A model generated the notes under the pieces. That model had not been told where the DNA came from, did no database searches, and was given only the letters and a program-made list of their open reading frames with translations. DNA of 12,196 bases from Candidatus Magasanikbacteria bacterium RIFCSPHIGHO2_02_FULL_50_9b (GTDB lineage: Bacteria; Patescibacteriota; Patescibacteriia; Magasanikbacterales; 2-02-FULL-50-9b), in the NCBI GenBank assembly GCA_001782975.1, contig MFQD01000003.1, positions 6,640-18,835 on the forward strand, given 5' to 3'. How positions within the stretch are numbered: position 1 is the stretch's first letter; the number at the start of each line of letters is the position of its first letter. Below are positions 7,315 through 12,196 of this stretch, one piece after another. The position numbers were made by a program, and so were the translations under genes.

Positions 7315-7385
7315 GAGGATGGGTATTTGCTTTCCGAAGCACGTTGCTGGCCTCTCGTGCCCGAGGAAAGCAAATACCCATCCTC
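7315..7385 (+). repeat. Hairpin element C (conserved-loop family), upstream of the 7472 ORF
   Basis: A 71-nt hairpin with a perfect 21-bp outer stem (7315-7335 pairs with 7365-7385), a 3x4 internal loop GAA/CCGA (7336-7338/7361-7364), an inner stem GCACG/CGTGC (7339-7343/7356-7360) and the 12-nt loop TTGCTGGCCTCT (7344-7355). No T-tract follows, so it is not a standard intrinsic terminator. It ends 18 nt before the -35 of the promoter of the next gene. It shares 32 identical bases with element B in inverted orientation and the same internal architecture as element A. Confidence 0.85.
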
Positions 7386-7403
7386 AGATAGGTCAACCTC
7401 ATC

Positions 7404-7432
7404 TTTACAAACAGAATGCATTTTGATACGAT
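7404..7432 (+). promoter_or_regulatory. Promoter of the 7472 ORF
   Basis: TTTACA (7404-7409, 5 of 6 to consensus), a 17-nt spacer, and TACGAT (7427-7432) preceded by TGA, that is an extended -10. The expected start point is about 7439, leaving a leader of roughly 33 nt with a strong Shine-Dalgarno. Confidence 0.6.
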
Positions 7433-7457
7433 AGACAAACTCTAACCAAATTGCACT

Positions 7458-7466
7458 GAGGAGGTG
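7458..7466 (+). promoter_or_regulatory. Strong Shine-Dalgarno site, unusual for this window
   Basis: GAGGAGGTG lies 5 nt before ATG 7472 and is a near-complete complement of the 16S 3' end. No other gene in the window shows a comparable site, so it both fixes the start and marks this gene as different. Confidence 0.85.
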
Positions 7467-7471
7467 CACCA

Positions 7472-8098
7472 ATGAGTACTCGTTCCACCATTCAAGTCGT
7501 TACGCTTCCTGCGGCCACGCCGGTGACTGCACCTGACAACAGTCGCGTGTTCGCGGGCATCGTCGCCATCGTGATCGTTCTGTGCATCATGAGCTGGTTC
7601 GTGGAGGTCGAACCGGCGTACGATACGCGGGTTGCATCGTTCACACAGGGCAGCGATGGCCAATTCGAGATCGTGGACGTCGGCAACTGGTTCGTGTTGG
7701 GCAGCAACGCCATCACGATCCCGAGCACGATGAGCGTGGTCGTGAACGCGAATCATCGTGCGAGCTGGGATTACCACGACGTGCGCCTCGAACTCGGCTA
7801 CTCGGTCAAGGATCCACTGACGTTCTACACCAAGCACAAGCCGAATGCTGACGACATGCGTTTCATCACCCTCAAGGCAGAAGAGCCGGGGCGGACACGC
7901 TACATGAACGAGCGCATGCTGCAGGGCGACCTCGAGCAGACTCTCAGTAACTTCGCTACCACCGTGCGTGACGGATGTGGTACGCCGGCGAGCGGTCGCA
8001 ACCACCCGCTTCCATCACAGTTGCGTGATGCCCTTGACGTGTACTTCACGAATAACGGTCTCGAGCTGCTTGGCGGCAGCTGTCGACTCGGGTCATGA
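7472..8098 (+). CDS. Membrane-anchored protein, possibly SPFH/band 7-like
   Basis: A 208-residue protein with one N-terminal membrane segment (about residues 25-43) and a soluble C-terminal domain, probably outside the cytoplasm or at the membrane face. I do not recognise a firm family. The pattern SVVVNANHRASWDYHDVRLE, ELGYSVKDPLTFYTKH, then a helix with LEQTLSNFATTVRD and LRDALDVYFTNNGLELLG resembles the strand-strand-helix order of SPFH/band 7 (prohibitin-like) domains, but this is weak. The protein would be shorter than most of that family. It stands alone between its own promoter, a strong Shine-Dalgarno and an intrinsic terminator. The first 180 bases of rows 7501-7680 are 109/180 G+C, clearly above the groEL rows I counted (47/120), and codons favour C endings, which suggests a foreign origin. 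Confidence 0.75.
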   Translation: MSTRSTIQVVTLPAATPVTAPDNSRVFAGIVAIVIVLCIMSWFVEVEPAYDTRVASFTQGSDGQFEIVDVGNWFVLGSNAITIPSTMSVVVNANHRASWDYHDVRLELGYSVKDPLTFYTKHKPNADDMRFITLKAEEPGRTRYMNERMLQGDLEQTLSNFATTVRDGCGTPASGRNHPLPSQLRDALDVYFTNNGLELLGGSCRLGS

Positions 8099-8130
8099 AC
8101 GAAGCCCGCGTGACAAGCGGCACTACGACT

Positions 8131-8178
8131 GGCATCCACCATTTCGACCAACACGTCGAGGGGTGGATGCCGTTTTTT
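8131..8178 (+). terminator. Rho-independent terminator of the 7472 gene
   Basis: A perfect 10-bp stem GGCATCCACC/GGTGGATGCC (8131-8140/8162-8171) encloses a second 5-bp stem TCGAC/GTCGA (8144-8148/8155-8159) with loop CAACAC. One G later comes a run of six T (8173-8178). It lies 33 nt after the stop codon and directly before the -35 of the sigma factor promoter. Confidence 0.92.
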
Positions 8179-8180
8179 AA

Positions 8181-8210
8181 TTGACGGATCTGTCATTTAC
8201 TGCCTATCAT
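8181..8210 (+). promoter_or_regulatory. Promoter of the sigma factor gene, leaderless type
   Basis: TTGACG (8181-8186, 5 of 6), an 18-nt spacer, TATCAT (8205-8210, 5 of 6), six bases, then ATG at 8217. The start point predicted 7 nt after the -10 is the A of this ATG. The -35 begins two bases after the preceding terminator T run. Confidence 0.65.
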
Positions 8211-8216
8211 ATGAAC

Positions 8217-8714
8217 ATGAAACAGATTAATGAGCCCGTTTTTCGGCAATTTGTTGACCAGAATCTTGCGTATGTATACACCGTGGCGCTGAAATTGAGT
8301 GGCAGTCGCGACGACGCTGATGAAATAACACAACAAACGTTCATTAAAGCGTGGCGCGCATTTCATCGATTTGACGAAGCGCGATCAGCTCGACCATGGC
8401 TCCATGAAATTGCAAAAAATACCGCGTACGATTTTTTGCGTCGGCAGCGCACTACTCCAATTTCAACCGAGGATGTTTGTGTTCAGATGGTCGTTAGTTC
8501 CGTTGCAATAGACAGCATTGACACATCAATCGATGCTGCACGCGCGCGCGCACTCCTCCAACACAGTTCATCAACCATACAACAAATTATTCAGCTTCAC
8601 TATTTTGAAGGTCTCCGATTTCGTGAAATTGCAACTCGTCTGAGCATGTCAATACACACCGTGACGAGTTTGCATCGTCGTGCATTGCAGCGATTGAAAA
8701 AGTTGCTGGATTAG
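8217..8714 (+). CDS. ECF-like sigma-70 family RNA polymerase sigma factor
   Basis: A 165-residue sigma factor with only regions 2 and 4, which directs RNA polymerase to a dedicated set of promoters. Sigma2 runs from FRQFVDQNLAYVYTVALKLSG through DADEITQQTFIKAWRAFHRF to RPWLHEIAKNTAYDFLRRQR. Sigma4 is the helix-turn-helix segment IQQIIQLHYFEGLRFREIATRLSMSIHTVTSLHRRALQRLKKLL, described here by its ends because it is long: it begins near residue 119 and runs to the C terminus. Two in-frame starts lie upstream: TTG 8181, which is inside the -35, and ATG 8211. ATG 8217 is chosen because the -10 ends 6 nt before it. It heads a cluster with a small membrane protein, a DUF5666-like protein and an ABC exporter. 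The group assignment within ECF is not possible by eye. Confidence 0.9.
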   Translation: MKQINEPVFRQFVDQNLAYVYTVALKLSGSRDDADEITQQTFIKAWRAFHRFDEARSARPWLHEIAKNTAYDFLRRQRTTPISTEDVCVQMVVSSVAIDSIDTSIDAARARALLQHSSSTIQQIIQLHYFEGLRFREIATRLSMSIHTVTSLHRRALQRLKKLLD

Positions 8715-8755
8715 CCTATTTTGTTTCCCATGCACAAAAAGTACCGCGGCGTGCG

Positions 8756-8761
8756 TATAGT
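8756..8761 (+). promoter_or_regulatory. Candidate -10 for the 8768 gene
   Basis: TATAGT (5 of 6 to TATAAT) ends 6 nt before ATG 8768, the same spacing as at 2025 and 8217. No convincing TTGACA-like -35 lies at the expected distance (8733-8738 reads CACAAA). It may be a promoter for the sigma factor next door or only a chance match in a 53-nt gap. Confidence 0.4.
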
Positions 8762-8767
8762 AAGTAT

Positions 8768-9154
8768 ATGGATCATGAATTGCTGTACACGCCGCCAAAC
8801 GATCTAGCTCTCCGCATCATGCGGCAGGTTGCAGTTCAAAATTATCGTCACGCGACTCGTCTGTTTTGGTCGCGTATTTCAATTGGCGCCTGTGCCGTGG
8901 CGACCGTTCCCAACGTTGTTACTTTTTGGGCAGAAGAAAATGCACAAACTGGATTTATGGAAATTATGGTGACGATTGCTTCGAATATCAGCGCATCGGT
9001 AGTCGCGTGGCGAGAGGTGTTGTGGTCGCTGATCGAATCAGTGCCCGTGATGAGTATCTCAATGGTTCTTTTTGTCACACTCGTTGCAGCTACCACCATC
9101 ATTTCATCGATTCGTTCGCTTAAAATGCTCACCGTGCCACACTATGCATCATAA
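8768..9154 (+). CDS. Small membrane protein, possible anti-sigma factor
   Basis: A 128-residue protein with a soluble N-terminal part of about 32 residues (MDHELLYTPPNDLALRIMRQ onward) and two or three hydrophobic segments (about 33-54, perhaps 63-82, and 95-118). It follows the ECF-like sigma factor by 53 nt and overlaps the next gene by 11 nt. Position and topology, a short cytoplasmic N-terminal helix before membrane segments, fit a membrane anti-sigma factor. No zinc-binding HxxxCxxC motif is present, so the common ZAS domain is absent. I do not recognise the family; the function is inferred from context only. Confidence 0.7.
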   Translation: MDHELLYTPPNDLALRIMRQVAVQNYRHATRLFWSRISIGACAVATVPNVVTFWAEENAQTGFMEIMVTIASNISASVVAWREVLWSLIESVPVMSISMVLFVTLVAATTIISSIRSLKMLTVPHYAS

Positions 9155-9506
9155 AACAAAAAGTATCATCGGCATCAGTGTCAGTGTTATCGTCGCGCTT
9201 CTTATTTTTAAATTTGGAGTGTTTGTTGGTTATCACAAAGCTCGTCACACGCTGCGCTGGCAATCCATGTATCACCAAAATTTCACCAACCCACACGCGA
9301 TCGTCGGTGAAATTATCACCGTATCAACAAGTACGTTGGTGATAGTTGGCGTCGATTCTGTTGAAAAATTAGTTGTTATGACTGACGCCACCATAAAACC
9401 AGATTCGCTCAAGCCCGGTTCGCGTGTCGTGGTGATCGGATCTCCAACGGAGGATGGCCGCGTTGAAGCAAAAATTATTCGCGCACTCAAACGAACACGT
9501 CGATAA
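9144..9506 (+). CDS. DUF5666-like membrane-anchored protein
   Basis: A 120-residue protein from ATG 9144. An N-terminal membrane anchor (about residues 7-29, IIGISVSVIVALLIFKFGVF) is followed by a short linker with YHKARHTLRW and YHQNF. A small beta domain comes next: IVGEIITVSTSTLVIVGVD, EKLVVMTDATIK, LKPGSRVVVIGSPTEDGRVEAKIIR. This is the pattern of DUF5666, an OB-like domain of unknown role, and small proteins of this type are common in Parcubacteria-like genomes by my recollection. The frame is open back to 9072, but those codons lie inside the preceding gene and before the membrane anchor; ATG 9144 gives an 11-nt overlap with the stop of that gene. It probably belongs to the sigma/exporter operon. 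Confidence 0.8.
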   Translation: MHHKTKSIIGISVSVIVALLIFKFGVFVGYHKARHTLRWQSMYHQNFTNPHAIVGEIITVSTSTLVIVGVDSVEKLVVMTDATIKPDSLKPGSRVVVIGSPTEDGRVEAKIIRALKRTRR

Positions 9507-9510
9507 CAAT

Positions 9511-11418
9511 ATGATGATATCCGCATGGATTGCACGGTACTCGATGAAACAAAAAATTATTGGTACACTCGTCATTGTTGCGATTGGCAGCTCTGGTGGG
9601 TATACCTTGTTTGCGAATCGGTTGTCGCCGCCCCAGTATGTGACCACGCCTGCGACGCGCGGAACGCTGACGGTTTCTGTTTCGGGTAGTGGCCAAGTGT
9701 CTGCAGTGAATCAAATTGACGTCAAACCGCAAGCAGCTGGCACGGTCGTGCAGGTGCTCGTTGCTGCTGGTCAGAAAGTTAAGGAAAATGAACCGTTGGT
9801 GCGGATTGATGCGCGTGATGCGTTGAAGGCGGTGCGGGATGCTGAAATCAATCTTGAGAGCACCCGTCTGACGCTGAAAAAATTGTTGCAGGCCACTGAC
9901 GAATTATCGTTGTTACAGTCGCAGAATTCAGTGCAAGCAGCGAAAGACAGTTTGGAAAAATTAAAATTATCTCAGCAAACGGCACGCGAAAACGCGCGTG
10001 ACACTCAAACAAAGTCAGAAGATGATATGGGTAAGTATCAGGACGACACCTACAGTGCCGTTGCAAATGCGTTTCTTGATTTACCCGGAATTTTAACCGG
10101 TTTGAACGATGTGTTGCACGGCACATCGATTGGCGATGCAGATGCGTCACTAGGTGGAAAGGGTCAAAAAAATGCAACGACGCTGATCAACTCGACGAGT
10201 AGTCAGGAGCAACCGAAAATAATTGCGGCGGCAACGCTTGCAGAAACTGATTATGCATTGGCACGCGTGAAGTATGACGCAGTGTTCGAGAAGTACAAAA
10301 CAGTAAATCGATTTGCCGAGCAGTCAGTCATCGAAGCAATTTTGGCTGAAACAATTGACGCGGCAAAAATTGTAGCGCAGGCATCAAAAAGCGCGAGTGG
10401 ATTATTTGATGCATGGGTTGATGCACGAACGTTGCACAATGTTTCGATACCGACAACGGTGAAAAGCGCACAGTCAAATCTTGCTGGCTATACCAGCAAG
10501 GTGAATGCTCATATTTCAGCGATGGTGAATGTGCAAACAAATTTAAAAAACGCACGCGAGGCAAAAAAATCAGCAGAGCGGGATTTGGAACACATGTCGG
10601 CAAATCATCCGCGTGAGCTCGCTGCCGCAGAAGCAACCATCAAGGAGCGTGAATCGTCGCTCGCAAAACTCGAAAAGGGCGCGGATCAGCTCGACATCCA
10701 GTCAGCGCAATTGTCAGTTCGGCAGCGTGAATCTTCACTGTCAGATGCACGAGTGAAATTAGGTGAATACACGCTGCGAGCGCCGATCGCCGGAACGGTT
10801 GCAAAAATCGCCATGAAGAAGAAGGATCAGGCAAGCTCTGGTGCTACCGCAGTCACCATTATGGCTGATAAAAAATTGGCGGAAATTTCGCTGAACGAAG
10901 TTGATGTTACTCGCATCAAAATTGGTCAAAAAGCAACGCTGACGTTTGATGCAATTCCAGAGTACAGTTTAACCGGCGAAGTTGCAGAAATTGATTCGCT
11001 TGGTACGGTGTCGCAAGGTGTTGTTTCGTACAACGTAAAAGTTATATTTGACACACAGGATGATCGGGTGAAGCCGGGGATGAGTGCTGCAGTCACGGTC
11101 ATCATCGATGTTCGTACTGATGCATTGTTGGTGCCAGTCAGTGCCGTTCAAGAACAAAATGGCGTGTCGATCGTGAACACACTTGACCATACTCATGCAC
11201 TCGTTGCGCATCGTGTCACCACAGGGGTATCGAATGAAATATTCGTGGAACTTGCTTCAGGGGACATCAAAGTGGGCGACGAAGTGGTAACGCAAATCAT
11301 CACTGCGCAAGATGCAAGCGCCGCGCAACAGCGATCGGGGGGGATACCCTTTTTAGGCGGCGCGGGTGGTGGTGGCGCTCGAGGTTTCGGTGGCGCTGTT
11401 CGTGCTGGCGGGCGTTGA
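9511..11418 (+). CDS. HlyD/MacA-type periplasmic adaptor with a long coiled-coil insert
   Basis: A 635-residue membrane fusion protein partnering the ABC transporter encoded next. Order: a membrane anchor (about 13-33), the first half of the lipoyl domain (IDVKPQAAGTVVQVLVAAGQ, about 69-90), a helical region of about 315 residues (roughly 103-418), the second lipoyl half beginning LRAPIAGTVAKIAMKK at 421, a beta-barrel domain (ISLNEVDVTRIKIGQKATLTF, then ALTGEV-like SLTGEVAEID), a membrane-proximal domain, and a Gly-rich tail. It is much longer than E. coli MacA (371) because of the helical insert. The frame is open from 9454, inside the previous gene; ATG 9511, 4 nt after that gene's stop, is preferred, and ATG 9544 is a third option. 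It probably spans the envelope space to the ABC permease. Confidence 0.9.
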   Translation: MMISAWIARYSMKQKIIGTLVIVAIGSSGGYTLFANRLSPPQYVTTPATRGTLTVSVSGSGQVSAVNQIDVKPQAAGTVVQVLVAAGQKVKENEPLVRIDARDALKAVRDAEINLESTRLTLKKLLQATDELSLLQSQNSVQAAKDSLEKLKLSQQTARENARDTQTKSEDDMGKYQDDTYSAVANAFLDLPGILTGLNDVLHGTSIGDADASLGGKGQKNATTLINSTSSQEQPKIIAAATLAETDYALARVKYDAVFEKYKTVNRFAEQSVIEAILAETIDAAKIVAQASKSASGLFDAWVDARTLHNVSIPTTVKSAQSNLAGYTSKVNAHISAMVNVQTNLKNAREAKKSAERDLEHMSANHPRELAAAEATIKERESSLAKLEKGADQLDIQSAQLSVRQRESSLSDARVKLGEYTLRAPIAGTVAKIAMKKKDQASSGATAVTIMADKKLAEISLNEVDVTRIKIGQKATLTFDAIPEYSLTGEVAEIDSLGTVSQGVVSYNVKVIFDTQDDRVKPGMSAAVTVIIDVRTDALLVPVSAVQEQNGVSIVNTLDHTHALVAHRVTTGVSNEIFVELASGDIKVGDEVVTQIITAQDASAAQQRSGGIPFLGGAGGGGARGFGGAVRAGGR

Positions 11419-11421
11419 CGT

Positions 11422-12120
11422 ATGATTGAATGTCGACAGCTTGTTAAAACGTACCAGAGCGGCGATCAGATGACGCCGGTACTAAAAAATGTTTCGTTCA
11501 CGATTAAAACAGGAGAGTTTGTTGCGATTATGGGACCGTCTGGTTCGGGGAAATCAACACTCATGCATATTCTGGGCGCGCTCGACACACCCACCACTGG
11601 AACATATGTGCTTGATGGGCAAGACGTGTCAGCAATGAGTGATGAAGAGTTGGCATCGCTCAGAAAAAAACGGATTGGCTTCGTGTTTCAGGCATTTAAT
11701 TTATTGCCGCGTGCGAGTGTGTTGCGCAATGTGGCATTGCCACTGGTGTATGCGGAAATGGAAAAGAGCTCGCGCGAGACAGCGGCGCACAAAGCGTTGC
11801 GTGCGGTTGGTCTTGATGAATCACGGTGGAACCATCTGTCAAATCAGTTGTCCGGTGGACAGATGCAGCGTGTTGCAATTGCACGCGCTTTGGTGAATGA
11901 CCCGGCGATCATTCTCGCCGATGAGCCGACCGGAAATCTCGACACAAAAACAGGTGAAGTTGTTTTAAAAACATTTGAAGATTTAAATGCAAGCGGCCGC
12001 ACAATTATTTTGATTACACATGAGCGTGCAGTTGCTGAACACGCACATCGAATCATTCAATTACGCGATGGGGCGATCATTTCTGATGCCGCTGTCGTAA
12101 CGCCGCGAAGCCGCATATGA
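11422..12120 (+). CDS. ABC transporter ATP-binding protein, MacB/LolD type
   Basis: A 232-residue cytoplasmic ATPase that powers the exporter. Walker A GPSGSGKST is at 38-46, the Q-loop FVFQ ends at Gln90, the signature LSGGQ is at 143-147, Walker B IILADE is at 163-168 followed by PTGNLD, and the switch His is at 200 (ILITHE). The length, the TTGxYxLDGxDV segment and the NLLP sequence after the Q-loop match the MacB/LolD/FtsE-like class, and the order adaptor-ATPase-permease matches MacAB-type systems with the ATPase on a separate chain. The start lies 3 nt after the adaptor stop. The stop overlaps the permease start by ATGA, so translation is likely coupled. Confidence 0.96.
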   Translation: MIECRQLVKTYQSGDQMTPVLKNVSFTIKTGEFVAIMGPSGSGKSTLMHILGALDTPTTGTYVLDGQDVSAMSDEELASLRKKRIGFVFQAFNLLPRASVLRNVALPLVYAEMEKSSRETAAHKALRAVGLDESRWNHLSNQLSGGQMQRVAIARALVNDPAIILADEPTGNLDTKTGEVVLKTFEDLNASGRTIILITHERAVAEHAHRIIQLRDGAIISDAAVVTPRSRI

Positions 12121-12196
12121 AAACCATTGATGTATTTGACGAAACATATGCGTCGCTGACAGTTAATAAAGTTCGATCAGGGTTAACGATGCTCGG
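12117..12196 (+). CDS. MacB-like ABC permease, N-terminal fragment cut by the window end
   Basis: The frame from ATG 12117 encodes MKTIDVFDETYASLTVNKVR, then SGLTMLG at the window edge. This is the usual start of MacB/FtsX-type permeases, where a short amphipathic helix ending in NKxRSxLTMLG leads into the first membrane segment. The ATG overlaps the stop of the ATPase gene (ATGA at 12117-12120). Only 26 complete codons are visible, so substrate and full domain content cannot be told. Confidence 0.85.
   Translation, partial: MKTIDVFDETYASLTVNKVRSGLTML

Larger units (their letters stand above)
7160..7471. other. 312-base non-coding region between groEL and the 7472 ORF
   Basis: This stretch holds hairpin elements B and C in opposite orientation, 70 bp apart. 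Between them are two promoter-like signals: TTGCGC (7235-7240) with a 16-nt spacer to TATAAT (7257-7262), and an extended -10 TGGTATTAT (7279-7287). The promoter and Shine-Dalgarno of the next gene occupy 7404-7466. I see no tRNA, rRNA fragment or convincing small ORF. No canonical terminator for groEL is visible; elements B and C may serve instead. Confidence 0.7.

Noticed and set aside
7178..7385. Hairpins B and C as ordinary intrinsic terminators of groEL
   Set aside because: Neither is followed directly by a T-tract on the relevant strand; the T run at 7262-7268 is 17 nt beyond the end of hairpin B.
7315..7385. Element C as an integron attC site
   Set aside because: The conserved part is the terminal loop, whereas attC sites conserve the outer core (GTTRRRY-type) and vary in the loop. 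No integrase gene is visible.
4969..7385. Elements A-C as a CRISPR array or a simple repeat copy
   Set aside because: Only three copies in mixed orientation with irregular spacing, and outer stems that differ in sequence.
10480..10500. CTTGCTGG/CCAGCAAG perfect inverted repeat with a 5-nt loop
   Set aside because: It lies inside the adaptor coding sequence, lacks the GGCCTCT part of the loop family, and is short enough to arise by chance.

Overview
The window looks like chromosomal DNA of a Candidate Phyla Radiation (Patescibacteria, Parcubacteria-like) bacterium. This is inference from gene content and style: an O-antigen ligase beginning with an LLPWQTR-type N terminus, a short membrane-anchored DUF5666-like protein beside a small sigma factor, an HlyD-type adaptor with a very long coiled-coil insert, genes mostly without Shine-Dalgarno sequences, and several starts that look leaderless. 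TGA is used as an ordinary stop in several genes, so the UGA-glycine code of Gracilibacteria/SR1 is excluded.

Layout. (1) 1-2110: an O-antigen ligase-like membrane protein (+) and a DUF817 membrane protein (-) converge and overlap by 99 bp. The DUF817 gene is divergent from ileS. (2) 2107-4950: isoleucyl-tRNA synthetase, with the class I HIGH signature replaced by GVHH, the mark of the IleRS2 type. (3) 4951-7159: the groES-groEL operon, with a sigma70-type promoter (TTGACA-N17-TAAGAT) and a slightly degenerate CIRCE operator in the leader, which implies HrcA control. (4) 7160-7471: a 312-base non-coding region with two large hairpins and promoters. (5) 7472-8178: a self-contained unit (promoter, strong Shine-Dalgarno, one GC-rich membrane-anchored ORF, intrinsic terminator) unlike its neighbours in composition. 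(6) 8181-12196: an ECF-like sigma factor, a small membrane protein that may be its anti-sigma factor, a DUF5666-like protein, an HlyD/MacA-like adaptor, a MacB/LolD-type ATPase and the first 26 codons of a MacB-like permease, tightly packed and running off the end.

The most unusual signal is a family of three large hairpins around groESL (A 4969-5098 +, B 7178-7244 -, C 7315-7385 +). All have the same 12-nt terminal loop (TTGCTGGCCTCT), the same 5-bp inner stem and the same 3x4 internal loop. The stems differ by compensatory base changes, and the outer stems of A are unrelated in sequence to those of B and C. This points to selection on structure plus loop sequence: a structured RNA or a protein/recombinase recognition hairpin. 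I do not recognise it as a known family. A second pattern is that three genes have a -10 hexamer ending exactly 6 nt before the ATG, which implies leaderless transcripts and changes the preferred starts.
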